A stretch of DNA of 64,000 nt from DAISJI01 sp964559835. Lineage in GTDB: Bacteria > Acidobacteriota > Terriglobia > Terriglobales > Acidobacteriaceae. Under the pieces are notes generated by a model. The model was not told the DNA's origin. It ran no database searches and saw only the letters and a program-made list of their open reading frames with translations. Shown one piece after another: positions 26,821 to 35,212 of this stretch. Each line of letters opens with the position of its first letter. Position 1 is the stretch's first letter. Position numbers and translations under genes: made by a program. Where the stretch lies: assembly GCA_964559835.1 (NCBI GenBank), contig CAZLJE010000018.1:1-64000 (forward strand), written 5' to 3'.

Positions 26821-26961
26821 GGTCTTCCCAATTTTCATTTTGGTACTGCGAGTTCCAGCGAAATGGCCGTCCAACGTGCGGAAACCGCGTTCTCTGTGGT
26901 TGACTTAACTCCCGAATAACAGTAACTTTCTGGGCACGTTTCCCACCGTGACGAGGCTCTT

Positions 26962-28581
26962 GTGTCGCTGAAAATCCTGCTTGCCGACGACAACATCACC
27001 GCCCAGCGGATGGGCTCGAAAATCCTTACCGACGCCGGCTACGAAGTCATCGCCGTCAGCAATGGCGCAGCGGCGATCAAGAAGATTGCCTCCGAAAAGC
27101 CCGATCTGCTGATCCTCGACGTCTACATGCCCGGCTACACCGGCCTCGAAGTCTGCGAGAAGGTAAGGAACGATCCGGCCACCGCGCAAACCCCCGTGAT
27201 TCTGACCGTCACCAACATGGAGCCGTTCAACCCGCAAGACGGGAACCGCGTCCGCTCCGACGGCGTCATGATCAAGCCGTTTGAGGCCAGCGATCTGGTC
27301 GCCGTCGTTCAGAAGTTCGAAGCGAAGTCGGCCAAGGCCACTCCGGCCGAGTACACGGATACACAGAAGATCGCGGCCGTTGAGGAGTTCAAGGACGCGA
27401 GCTACGAAGAGTGGAAGGCCGAGTCCCCGGAAGAGGAGGAGCCGCAGAAGATCGAAATGTCGGCGGAGACTGCCGCCGCCCCCGCCCTCGGTTTCGACGA
27501 GCCGATTGCCGAGAGCGCACCTGCACCGGCGATGATCGAGGAAGCTGCCGCGCCAGCGTTTGCCGTCGAAGCTCCCGTAGCGGAAGCCGCGCCCGCGTTC
27601 GGTGTAGAGGCGGCGCCTGCATTCGAAGCCGCGCCGGCATTCGGAGTCGAAGAAGCCCCCGCGCCGATACTGGACCTGCCTCCCGCGTTGGACCTGGCGC
27701 CGTCGTTTGATCTCTCTTACTCCACCGAGCACCAGCCGCCGTTCGACGCGCACGCCGAGCTCGCGCCGCCTCCGGAATTCGAACCGACCTCGATCCAACT
27801 TGGCGAGATTTCCGTCGTACCCGCTGCTGAGCTGGAAGTACAGGCTTCGGCCGGCGACACCTTCGTTGCGCAGGATCCCGCGCTGGTCACCAATCCCGAC
27901 GAAATGTCGCAGTTCACGACCACAATGGGCGAAGAACATCCGGAGGACGTTCCAGTCGGTATCGCCATGCCGGGTCTGACGGCGAGTGACGAAGTGCCGA
28001 CGGCGGAGATCGCTGCTCTCGAAGAACCTGCCGCCCAGTCTGATTTCCCGCCCCCTCCTCCCGACCTAGGTTACATGCCGACGATGAAGATCCCGGCGTT
28101 CGTCGAGCCTGCACCGGAGCCGGCGCCGGTGGCAGAAGCGATGCCAATCGAAACGGCTGTCGAGGAGCACCGTCCGCGGACCACAGCAGAGATAGATATG
28201 CAGCAGGCGATGTCGTCCGGGACATTTGCGGCCACTGCCGCTGCCCCTGCTCTGGAACCGGAGCCAGCGCCCGAACCCGAGCCGGTGATGGAACATCCGG
28301 CTGCGACTCCGCCGCCGATCCCCGAGCATCTGGTCGCGGAATTCGCCGCCGAACTAGACCAGGCCCACCAGGAACGCGAAGCCGCCGAACAGGCTGCCGG
28401 CGAGGCGCATGGAGACGAAGGTCCGGTCACGGAATCGATCATGGCCGCTGCGCCCGTGGTGCCAGCTTCTCAGCTCGACGAGGAACGCATCGCCACCGCC
28501 GTCAACCGCGCGCTGGAAAAATACAAGGAAGGCCTGCGCGCCGAGTTGATCCAGGCCATCGTGCGGGAGTTGAAAGGGTAG
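26962..28581 (+). CDS. Response regulator receiver with long Ala/Pro/Glu low-complexity region
   Basis: 539 residues, GTG start. Residues 1 to about 118 are a complete CheY-like receiver: ADDN acidic pair, phospho-accepting Asp53 in LILDVYMPGYTG, and the conserved Thr and Lys in TVTNME and MIKPFEASD. About 370 residues of Ala/Pro/Glu-rich sequence follow (EEAAAPAFAVEAPVAEAAP). The last 35 residues form an amphipathic helix (ERIATAVNRALEKYKEGLRAELIQAIVREL). There is no DNA-binding or enzyme domain. The design suggests a phosphorylation-controlled tether or a pole/surface scaffold rather than a transcription factor. Confidence 0.85.
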   Translation: MSLKILLADDNITAQRMGSKILTDAGYEVIAVSNGAAAIKKIASEKPDLLILDVYMPGYTGLEVCEKVRNDPATAQTPVILTVTNMEPFNPQDGNRVRSDGVMIKPFEASDLVAVVQKFEAKSAKATPAEYTDTQKIAAVEEFKDASYEEWKAESPEEEEPQKIEMSAETAAAPALGFDEPIAESAPAPAMIEEAAAPAFAVEAPVAEAAPAFGVEAAPAFEAAPAFGVEEAPAPILDLPPALDLAPSFDLSYSTEHQPPFDAHAELAPPPEFEPTSIQLGEISVVPAAELEVQASAGDTFVAQDPALVTNPDEMSQFTTTMGEEHPEDVPVGIAMPGLTASDEVPTAEIAALEEPAAQSDFPPPPPDLGYMPTMKIPAFVEPAPEPAPVAEAMPIETAVEEHRPRTTAEIDMQQAMSSGTFAATAAAPALEPEPAPEPEPVMEHPAATPPPIPEHLVAEFAAELDQAHQEREAAEQAAGEAHGDEGPVTESIMAAAPVVPASQLDEERIATAVNRALEKYKEGLRAELIQAIVRELKG

Positions 28582-28759
28582 TCGGTTTCTGTTTCAGTCC
28601 CCGTACAGCGAACAAAGCCAGTTGCCCGCGACTGGCTTTTTATTTTTGCGCACTCGGGACTGCCCGAAACGAAACAGAAACACAAACCGAAACTGAAACA
28701 CTCTTCCGCTGCACAACAGCCCACAAGCGCGGGGCATCCATCTGACGAGAGAGGTAGAG

Positions 28760-29305
28760 ATGGATCCCAAAATTGTCATACTGATCGTTGTGGCGATCGT
28801 CGTAATCGCCGCAATCGCGTGGGCGGTTGCGCGGAAGCGACGAACCGCAGCACTGAAAGGCCGCTTCGGGCCCGAATACGAGCGCACCGTCCGCGAACGA
28901 GGACCCAGCCAGGCGGAGACGGCGCTGCTGGAACGGCAGAAGCGCGTCGAACAATTCAGCATGCGCGACCTCACGGCGGAAGAGCGCGAGGTCTTTTTGA
29001 CAGAGTGGCGGACCGTGCAATCCCGTTTCGTCGACGACCCCAAGCGTGCTGTCACCGGCGCCGATGACCTCGTCGCGCGAGTGATGCAGGCACGCGGGTA
29101 TCCCATGAGCGATTTCGAGCAGCGCGCCGCCGATATATCCGTCGACCACCCGCGCGTCGTCGACAACTACCGGGCCGCGCATCAGATCGCCCTGCGACAG
29201 CGACAGGGGCAAGCGACGACCGAGGACCTGCGCAACGCGATCATCTATTACCGCTCGTTGTTCGACGAGCTTTTGCAGACTCCGAACCACAGAGAGGTGG
29301 CGTGA
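28760..29305 (+). CDS. Membrane-anchored protein of an unnamed family (paralogue 1)
   Basis: 181 residues, ATG start with GAGAGG upstream. N-terminal helix IVILIVVAIVVIAAIAWAV, then a soluble helical region. The part LTEWRTVQSRFVDDPKRAVTGADDLVARVM and the end TEDLRNAIIYYRSLFDELL match the next gene, so both share a domain of about 90 residues. No enzyme motif is visible. The stop overlaps the next start (TGATG). The preceding spacer holds a repeat of GAAACAGAAACACAAACCG type (28667-28700). Confidence 0.75.
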   Translation: MDPKIVILIVVAIVVIAAIAWAVARKRRTAALKGRFGPEYERTVRERGPSQAETALLERQKRVEQFSMRDLTAEEREVFLTEWRTVQSRFVDDPKRAVTGADDLVARVMQARGYPMSDFEQRAADISVDHPRVVDNYRAAHQIALRQRQGQATTEDLRNAIIYYRSLFDELLQTPNHREVA

Positions 29306-29814
29306 TGGCTGAGTTGAAAAAAAAAGATGAACAACTGTCGACGGCCGATCTGGCCGGCCGTACCCAGCAGGACCGCAACGTCGTGCACCATGTGGACGAT
29401 CCCGCGCGACCCAAGCCGGTGCGCAGCGAAACTGCGGGACTGCCAGACCGGGCGACCGCTAATCTCGAGCGCAATGTCACAACGCCCACACCCATCGACG
29501 TCGAGCAAGCGGGCGAGCAGCAACGCGATCGGCAAACGCAAGCCTCCGCGCCGCTCTTCTCCGAATCCGACCAACGCGAGCTGCGCACCCGCTGGAGCAA
29601 CGTGCAGACCGGCTTTGTCGATGAACCGCGAAAGGCGGTCCAGGAGGCCGACAACCTCGTCGCGTCGGTGATGAAACGCCTGGCGGAAGGCTTCGCCGCC
29701 GAACGCAGCAACCTCGAGAAGCAGTGGGACCGCGGCGACAACGTCTCGACCGAAGACCTGCGGATCGCGCTGCAGCGCTACCGGTCATTCTTCGACCGAC
29801 TGCTCAACGCGTAG
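29305..29814 (+). CDS. Soluble paralogue of the preceding protein (paralogue 2)
   Basis: 169 residues from ATG at 29305, coupled to the previous gene. The N-terminal half is charged and probably disordered (LKKKDEQLSTADLAGRTQQD). The C-terminal half (RTRWSNVQTGFVDEPRKAVQEADNLVASVM ... TEDLRIALQRYRSFFDRLL, shown in parts) is the same domain as in the gene above, without the membrane helix. The pair may form one membrane-attached complex. The gene ends one base inside the first hairpin repeat of the RAYT locus. Confidence 0.75.
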   Translation: MAELKKKDEQLSTADLAGRTQQDRNVVHHVDDPARPKPVRSETAGLPDRATANLERNVTTPTPIDVEQAGEQQRDRQTQASAPLFSESDQRELRTRWSNVQTGFVDEPRKAVQEADNLVASVMKRLAEGFAAERSNLEKQWDRGDNVSTEDLRIALQRYRSFFDRLLNA

Positions 29815-29995
29815 GTTACCCACAGCTGACGCTGTGGGCTAAGATTCTGCCGTCCCTGGCCAATCAAAACGACAGAATCCTAGCCCACAGCGTCAGAATG
29901 CTAGCCCACAGCGGTCAGAATCCTAGCCCACAGCGTCAGCTGTGGGTTATCGTAGCCTCCGATTCCCGAGCCCCTTCAGGGGCGGCAGAATCCTC
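29813..29995. repeat. REP-like hairpin elements downstream of the RAYT gene
   Basis: An inverted A element at 29813-29855 (CCCACAG/CTGTGGG stem). Then, in plus orientation, tandem partial copies of AGAATCCTAGCCCACAGCGT at 29874-29920, and a full A element (TAGCCCACAG-CGTCAG-CTGTGGG) followed by a B element (GAG-CCCC-TTCA-GGGG-CGGCAGAATCC) to 29995. The last part overlaps the transposase coding end. Confidence 0.9.
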
Positions 29996-30436
29996 TAAAA
30001 TCTCCGCGACGTTGGCGCCGTATTTTTCCAACAACGCGCGGATCTCTTCCGCAAATGATCGCTTCCGATGATGCTGTTCCTGATCGCGGATGTACTGGTA
30101 CACCCGGTCACGCTGCGACAGACTCACCGTGAACGCTGCGTACCCGATCTGCCACGCGAAATCGGATCGTTCCGGCCACTTCTCGTGGACCCATTTGGAT
30201 GAATTTGCTTTCACCAACCGCAAACAGTCGGCAATCGCCATGTCTGCCGGCAATCGGACGAGCATGTGAACGTGATCGGAGATGCCATTGACCAGCAGCG
30301 CCTTTCCGCCGATCTTTCGCACGACGCCGCCAATGTAGGCGAAGAGGTCCGTTTGGATGTCAGCGCTGATGAGACGAGCGCGGCCCTTCGTAGAGAAGAT
30401 TGCGTGGAATAGAAGATCGGTGAATGAGTGTGGCAT
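29936..30436 (-). CDS. IS200-like Y1 transposase, REP-associated (RAYT)
   Basis: 166 residues from ATG at 30436. Single-strand HUH nuclease/transposase: HUH motif HVH (His55, His57) in GISDHVHMLVRLP and catalytic Tyr115 in YIRDQ, followed by the EQHHRKRSF end typical of the stand-alone class. No TnpB. The ATG lies inside a B hairpin element (GACAGAATGCC in place of GACAGAATCC). The last 18 or so residues (SAAPEGARESEATITHS) and the stop codon are encoded by the downstream B and A elements. The gene is thus bounded by inverted element pairs, as expected for a protein that mobilises the hairpins in trans. Probably domesticated; intact. Confidence 0.92.
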   Translation of the reverse strand: MPHSFTDLLFHAIFSTKGRARLISADIQTDLFAYIGGVVRKIGGKALLVNGISDHVHMLVRLPADMAIADCLRLVKANSSKWVHEKWPERSDFAWQIGYAAFTVSLSQRDRVYQYIRDQEQHHRKRSFAEEIRALLEKYGANVAEILEDSAAPEGARESEATITHS

Positions 30437-30515
30437 TCTGTCGCCCCAGAAGGGGCTCAGGAATTCTAACCGCGCAGTTCCCACAGCTGACGCTGTGGGC
30501 TAAGATTCTGCGCTC
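30436..30515 (-). repeat. REP-like A-B pair upstream of the RAYT gene
   Basis: On the minus strand an A hairpin (CCCACAG/CTGTGGG, about 30480-30500) is followed by a B hairpin (GAGCCCCTTCTGGGGCGACA) that runs into the transposase ATG. Confidence 0.85.
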
Positions 30516-30594
30516 CTGCCGGACCGATTCGGGAATGGTCATTTTCGTTCTCGTTAACCTCATCATCGGTCGCAGCCATAGACCCGCACCGCAG

Positions 30595-30745
30595 TAGAAT
30601 GCTAGCCCACAGCGTCAGCTGTGGGTCGTGGTGGTCGTCGAGGCCTGAGCCCCTTCAGGGGCGACAGAATCCTAGCCCACAGCGTCAGCTGTGGGTTATC
30701 GTAGCCTCCGATTCGTGAGCCCCTTCAGGGGCGACATAATCCCCG
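30595..30745 (+). repeat. Two tandem REP-like A-B units before valS
   Basis: The gene-free stretch 30437-30809 holds, besides the minus-strand pair, two plus-strand A-B units: 30595-30672 and 30673-30742. Each is TAGCCCACAG...CTGTGGG, a 25-30 base linker, then GAGCCCCTTCAGGGGCGACA. The second ends 67 bases before the valS start, so it is in or near the valS leader. Confidence 0.88.
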
Positions 30746-30809
30746 ACCCCGGTCGACCGCCAACCATCGCCTCCTGTAATATCTTCATTTACCCCATCCT
30801 TAATCCCTC

Positions 30810-33647
30810 ATGCCGCACGAACTGCCAAAATCCTATGAGCCCGGCGCCATCGAGACGCGCTGGGCCGACTACTGGGTCCAGGAGAAGCTCTTCCACGTCG
30901 AAGCGCCCAAGGACCCGGAAGCGGCGAAGAACACCTTCACGATCCTGCTGCCGCCCCCCAACGTGACCGGAGCGCTCCACATGGGACACATGCTGGAGCA
31001 TACCGAGAGCGACATCATCGTCCGCTGGCACCGCATGCGCGGCGAGCCCACGCTCTGGATCCCCGGCACCGACCATGCCGGCATCGCCACGCAGATGCTC
31101 GTCGAGCGCGACCTTGCCAGCCAGGGCATCAACCGGAAACAGCTCGGGCGCGAGAAGTTTCTCGAGCGCGTGTGGCAGTGGCGCGAACATTACGGCGGAC
31201 AGATCTTCAAGCAGATGCGGCGTCTCGGCACCTCCGTCGACTGGGACCGCGAATACTTCACCATGGACGAGCGCCTCTCTCGCGCAGTGAAGGAAGTATT
31301 CGTCCGCCTCTACGACGAGGGCCTGATCTATCGCGGCAATTACATCGTCAACTGGTGCCCGCGATGCCAGACCGCCATCAGCGACCTCGAGGTCGTGCAC
31401 GAGGAAACGCAAGGCAAGCTGTGGCAAATCAAGTACCCGATCTCCGGCGCGCCCAACGAATTCATCACGGTCGCGACTACGCGGCCGGAGACGATGCTCG
31501 GCGACACCGCCGTCGCCATTAACGAGAGCGACGTCCGCTACAAGTACCTGCACGGCCGCAAAGTCCTGCTGCCGCTGATGGACCGCGAGATCCCGATCAT
31601 CCTCGACCAGCTCGCGAACCCCGAGTTCGGCACCGGCGCGGTAAAGGTCACGCCCGCGCATGACCCCAATGATTATGAAGCCGGCCTGCGCCACGACTTG
31701 CCGCAAATCGTCGTGATGGACGAAGTCGGCCGAATGACCGAGCAGGCCGGCAAATACGCCGGTCTCGACCGCTTTGAAGCGCGCGAGCGCGTCGTCCACG
31801 ACCTGGAAGCGCTCGGGCTGCTGGCGGGCACGAAGGATTACGTCGTGCCGCTCGGCAAGTGTCAGCGCTGCAAGACCATCGTCGAGCCGCGGCTTTCGAC
31901 GCAGTGGTTCGTCGCCGTCAACAAGGAACCGGTCGGTGGCGGCATGACCATCCAGCAGACGGCGACCAAGGTCGTCGAAGACGGCCTCATCAAGTTCACG
32001 CCGGAGAATTACAAGACCATCTACCTGCAATGGATGGAGAACCTGTACGACTGGTGCATCTCGCGCCAGCTCTGGTGGGGACACCGCATTCCCGCGTGGC
32101 ATTGCGCCCAGTGCGGGACCATCAACGTCGCACGCGAGGCGCCCGCGAAGTGCGGCCATTGCGGCAGCACGAGCCTGGAACAGGACCCCGACGTGCTCGA
32201 CACCTGGTTTTCGTCGGCGCTGTTGCCGTTCACGACGCTCGGCTGGCCCGACGATACGCCCGACCTGCGAGCCTTTTATCCGACGACGCTGATCATTAAC
32301 GGCTTCGATATCCTTTTCTTCTGGGACGCGCGCATGATCATCATGGGCACGCACTTCATGATGCCGCCCCACCGTCCGACGCCGGTACCCGAGGGCAAAG
32401 ACCCGCTGGCGGAATCCGTGCCCTTCCGCGACGTGTACATCCACGCCCTCGTCCGCGATGCCGAGCGCCAGAAGATGTCGAAGACCAAGGGCAACGTGAT
32501 GGACCCCATCGAGGTCATCGAGAAGTACGGCACCGACGCGACGCGTTTCACGCTGGCCGCTCAGGCCGCGCCCGGCACCGATATCGCCTTCAACGAATCG
32601 CGCACCGAGGGCTACCGCGCCTTCGCCAACAAGATCTGGAACGCCGCCCGCTTCATGTTCATGAATCTGGATAAAGCGGAGCAGGCCGGTTCGTTTTCTA
32701 TATCGAAATTCTTAAATGCTGTCATTCCGAGCGGAGATGCGCTGGAGCGAAGCGAAGGCGCATCGCAGTCGAGGAACCTGCATCTTCCCGATGGCATCCC
32801 TGCCTTCCATCCCGCCACGCTGGAAGACCGCTGGATCCTCTCGCGCTTCAACCGCGTGACCGGTGAAGTCAACGACGCGTTCGCCACCTACCGCTTCCAT
32901 GAGGCCGCGCACGTCATCTACGACTTTTTCTGGGGCGAGTTCTGCGACTGGTACCTGGAACTCATCAAACCGCGTCTGAACTCCGACAATCACCAGACCG
33001 TCGGCCAGGCTTGCGCGAACCTGGTCTCACTCTTCGAGGCCGCCCTCCGCCTGCTGCATCCCATCATGCCCTTCATCACCGAGGAGATCTGGCACGCCAT
33101 GTACGAGGGCAAGCCGCCGCTGAAGTCGATTGCGCTGGCGCCGTATCCACGATCGCTCGGCCAACAGATCGATGCCGACGCCGAGACCGAGATGGCGATC
33201 CTCCAGGACCTGATCGTCAGTGTACGCAATGTCCGCGCCGAGTTGAAAGTGGAGACGCGCGCCGTGGTGCCGATCCAGGTCCATGCGGGCGATGGCGTGC
33301 GCCGAATCGTCGAGAACAACCGTGGCTCAGTCGAGAAACAGGCCAACGTCGGCGAGATCACGTTCGTTGGCGAGTCGCTGGCCAAGCAGCCGGGCGCACG
33401 CACCACCGCGCGCTTCGAAGTGCGTGTGATCTATGAAAAGCAGATCGACAAGGCCGCCGAACGGGAGCGCCTCACCAAAGAACTGGCGCGCATCGACAAA
33501 GAAATCGAAAATGCCGAGCGCCAGCTATCGAACGAGGGATTCCTGAGCAAGGCGCCGCCGAAAGTCGTAGACGGCCTGCGCAAGAGCCTGGAAGAGAAGA
33601 AGGTTGTGCGCGACAAGATTCGTGCGGCATTGAACGAACTCGGTTGA
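30810..33647 (+). CDS. valS: Valyl-tRNA synthetase
   Basis: Class I synthetase that charges tRNA(Val) with an editing step. 945 residues, ATG start. HMGH at 57-60 in PPPNVTGALHMGHM, editing domain with TTRPETMLGDTAVA, KMSKT at 555-559 (the usual KMSKS with a conservative change), anticodon domain DRWILSRFNRVTGEVN, and a C-terminal coiled coil (ERERLTKELARIDKEIENAERQLS in parts). Odd: residues about 637-658 (VIPSGDALERSEGASQSRN) are encoded by a dispersed repeat inserted in frame between the catalytic core and the anticodon domain. The enzyme is otherwise complete. Confidence 0.97.
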   Translation: MPHELPKSYEPGAIETRWADYWVQEKLFHVEAPKDPEAAKNTFTILLPPPNVTGALHMGHMLEHTESDIIVRWHRMRGEPTLWIPGTDHAGIATQMLVERDLASQGINRKQLGREKFLERVWQWREHYGGQIFKQMRRLGTSVDWDREYFTMDERLSRAVKEVFVRLYDEGLIYRGNYIVNWCPRCQTAISDLEVVHEETQGKLWQIKYPISGAPNEFITVATTRPETMLGDTAVAINESDVRYKYLHGRKVLLPLMDREIPIILDQLANPEFGTGAVKVTPAHDPNDYEAGLRHDLPQIVVMDEVGRMTEQAGKYAGLDRFEARERVVHDLEALGLLAGTKDYVVPLGKCQRCKTIVEPRLSTQWFVAVNKEPVGGGMTIQQTATKVVEDGLIKFTPENYKTIYLQWMENLYDWCISRQLWWGHRIPAWHCAQCGTINVAREAPAKCGHCGSTSLEQDPDVLDTWFSSALLPFTTLGWPDDTPDLRAFYPTTLIINGFDILFFWDARMIIMGTHFMMPPHRPTPVPEGKDPLAESVPFRDVYIHALVRDAERQKMSKTKGNVMDPIEVIEKYGTDATRFTLAAQAAPGTDIAFNESRTEGYRAFANKIWNAARFMFMNLDKAEQAGSFSISKFLNAVIPSGDALERSEGASQSRNLHLPDGIPAFHPATLEDRWILSRFNRVTGEVNDAFATYRFHEAAHVIYDFFWGEFCDWYLELIKPRLNSDNHQTVGQACANLVSLFEAALRLLHPIMPFITEEIWHAMYEGKPPLKSIALAPYPRSLGQQIDADAETEMAILQDLIVSVRNVRAELKVETRAVVPIQVHAGDGVRRIVENNRGSVEKQANVGEITFVGESLAKQPGARTTARFEVRVIYEKQIDKAAERERLTKELARIDKEIENAERQLSNEGFLSKAPPKVVDGLRKSLEEKKVVRDKIRAALNELG
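32718..32783 (+). repeat. Dispersed repeat inserted in frame in valS
   Basis: GCTGTCATTCCGAGCGGAGA continuing with GCGAAGCGAAGGCGCATCGC and GAGGAACCTGCA. The TGTCATTCCGAGCG...GCGAAGCGAAG...GAGGAA-CT layout is a well-known intergenic repeat type in many bacteria. Here it is inside a coding sequence at a surface-loop position. Confidence 0.7.
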
Positions 33648-33664
33648 TCGTCGGAATATCGCCG

Positions 33665-33765
33665 GATTGGTAATTGGTCCTCAGTAATCGGTGATCGGCA
33701 GTTCAACCGAGAAGTCGTCGTGATAGATTCCCATTACCGATACCGATTACCGATCACCTGGTGAA
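33665..33765. repeat. Hairpin of short-period repeats (TTGGTAAT/ATTACCGAT family)
   Basis: The left arm has GGATTGGTAATTGGTCC and AGTAATCGGTGATCGG, the right arm CCATTACCGATACCGATTAC and CGATCACC. It fills the spacer between valS and nadC. Confidence 0.65.
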
Positions 33766-33801
33766 CTAGGATGCCCATCACGACGGGCACTTCGTACTGA
33801 T

Positions 33802-34686
33802 ATGGACTGGAACTCCCGAAGAATCACCGCCATCGTCGAGAACGCACTCACCGAAGACAACGCCACGCGCGACGCCACTACCGCCGCCTGCATCGATCCG
33901 TCGCAAAAGGCCGAGGGCACCATCCGCACCAAGCAGGACTGCATCCTCGCCGGCGTGGGCGCCATCACGCGCATCTTCGAGGTCTTCTCGCAACTCGAGA
34001 GCGCCGTTGGCATGGAGAGCCGCGCGAACATCAGCGTTAATCCGGAGGTTTTCGATGGCGTCCGCCTCAAATCCGGCGCGACCATCGCCGTCATCCGACA
34101 CCAGGCGCGCGTGGTGCTGTCGTGCGAGCGCGTCGTCCTGAACGTGCTGCAGCGACTGAGCGGCATCGCCACCATGACGCGGCAGTTCGTCGACGCCGTC
34201 GAGGGCACCAAGGTCAAGATCCTCGATACGCGCAAGACGGTCCCTGGGCTGCGGCTGCTCGACAAATACGGCGTCCGATGCGGCGGCGGCCAGAACCATC
34301 GCCTCGACCTCAGCGATGGCGTGCTCATCAAGAACAATCACATCGCGCTCGCCGGAGGCATCGTGCCGGCGCTGGAGCGCGCGCTGAAGAACCGCCGCGG
34401 CCCGCAGCCGGTCGAGATCGAAGTCCGGACGCTCGAGGAATTGGAACAGGCGATCACCCACGGCGCCGAGGCCATCCTGCTTGACAACATGACGCCCGAG
34501 CAGGTGAAGCAATGTGTGGAGCGCGTGAAAGTCCACACGCGGCGCATTCCGCTGGAAGTCTCAGGCGGCGTTTCGCTCGAGAACGTTCGCGCCTACGCGG
34601 AAACAGGCGTGGAATTCATCTCCGTCGGCGCCCTGACCCATTCGCCTGCCGCAGTCGACATGAATCTGCGCGTGAAGCGGGCGTAA
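33802..34686 (+). CDS. nadC: Nicotinate-nucleotide pyrophosphorylase (carboxylating)
   Basis: Converts quinolinate and PRPP to nicotinate mononucleotide in de novo NAD synthesis. 294 residues, ATG start. Motifs: LTEDNATRDATT, ATIAVIRHQARVVLSCERVVLNVLQRLSGIAT in parts, ILDTRKTVPGLRLLDKYGVR, GGGQNHRLDLSDGVLIKNNH with the quinolinate-binding Arg/His/Lys set, and VSGGVSLENV. Complete. First of three nearby cofactor genes (NAD, biotin, CoA). Confidence 0.96.
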   Translation: MDWNSRRITAIVENALTEDNATRDATTAACIDPSQKAEGTIRTKQDCILAGVGAITRIFEVFSQLESAVGMESRANISVNPEVFDGVRLKSGATIAVIRHQARVVLSCERVVLNVLQRLSGIATMTRQFVDAVEGTKVKILDTRKTVPGLRLLDKYGVRCGGGQNHRLDLSDGVLIKNNHIALAGGIVPALERALKNRRGPQPVEIEVRTLEELEQAITHGAEAILLDNMTPEQVKQCVERVKVHTRRIPLEVSGGVSLENVRAYAETGVEFISVGALTHSPAAVDMNLRVKRA

Positions 34687-34836
34687 GGGAAGAGTGCCAC
34701 TGTCCGGCTAATTTGGATGTTTTCTTTGGTCGAGCCAAATAACTAAAGCTGCCGCTAGAGCTGGAACGCCTACCCACCCAGCTCTACGTCTCGCTCGGTC
34801 GTAATCCTCAAATTCTTGGACCGTTAAATACCGCGT

Positions 34837-34998
34837 TTAGCCGTGCATCACGTCCACGCGAACCGTGCGCTGAGTGCTCGGCGACGACTGCGCGGCCCCA
34901 AAACGGTACACCTCAAGCTCTTTAAAGAAAACAGGCGATCCGAGGCCAAAGAACACGATTGCGGCTAGGACAAGAATGACATTGCGTACCGTTCTCAT
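34837..34998 (-). CDS. Possible small exported or membrane protein
   Basis: 53 residues from ATG at 34998: MRTVRNVILVLAAIVFFGLG, then SPVFFKELEVYRFGAAQ and a polar end (QRTVRVDVMHG). A positively charged start with a hydrophobic core looks like a signal anchor. No strong Shine-Dalgarno. It is the only good reading frame in the stretch between nadC and the 35213 gene. No family recognised. Confidence 0.4.
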   Translation of the reverse strand: MRTVRNVILVLAAIVFFGLGSPVFFKELEVYRFGAAQSSPSTQRTVRVDVMHG

Positions 34999-35151
34999 AA
35001 GCCCAAGTTATCGCACAAAGTGTGAGACGGCTCCGTCGCAATCGGCAATCGAAGATCAAAAATCGAAAATCAGAAATGGTTATTGCCGCGCTCCCCGACC
35101 GCGACCCGCGCCCCAAGCCCCGCGTGCCGCGACCCGCGCCCCAAAAATCAA

Positions 35152-35188
35152 AGAGGACGGCAACCCTCCCCCAGGCTTGCCGTCCTCT
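35152..35188 (-). terminator. Intrinsic terminator of the 35213 gene
   Basis: On the minus strand AGAGGACGGCAA pairs with TTGCCGTCCTCT around a 13-base loop, followed by TTGATTTTT. It starts 25 bases after the stop codon. Confidence 0.75.
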
Positions 35189-35212
35189 CAAACCGCATCC
35201 TTGCAGACGCGA

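Noticed and set aside
29936..30436. Active insertion sequence of IS200/IS605 type with TnpB
   Set aside because: No TnpB gene and no typical left and right ends; the REP-like surroundings fit a stand-alone RAYT.
30789..32444. 551-codon open frame antisense to valS
   Set aside because: It mirrors the high-GC valS codons; valS has all synthetase motifs, and the antisense product has none and is rich in Arg, Val and Asp.
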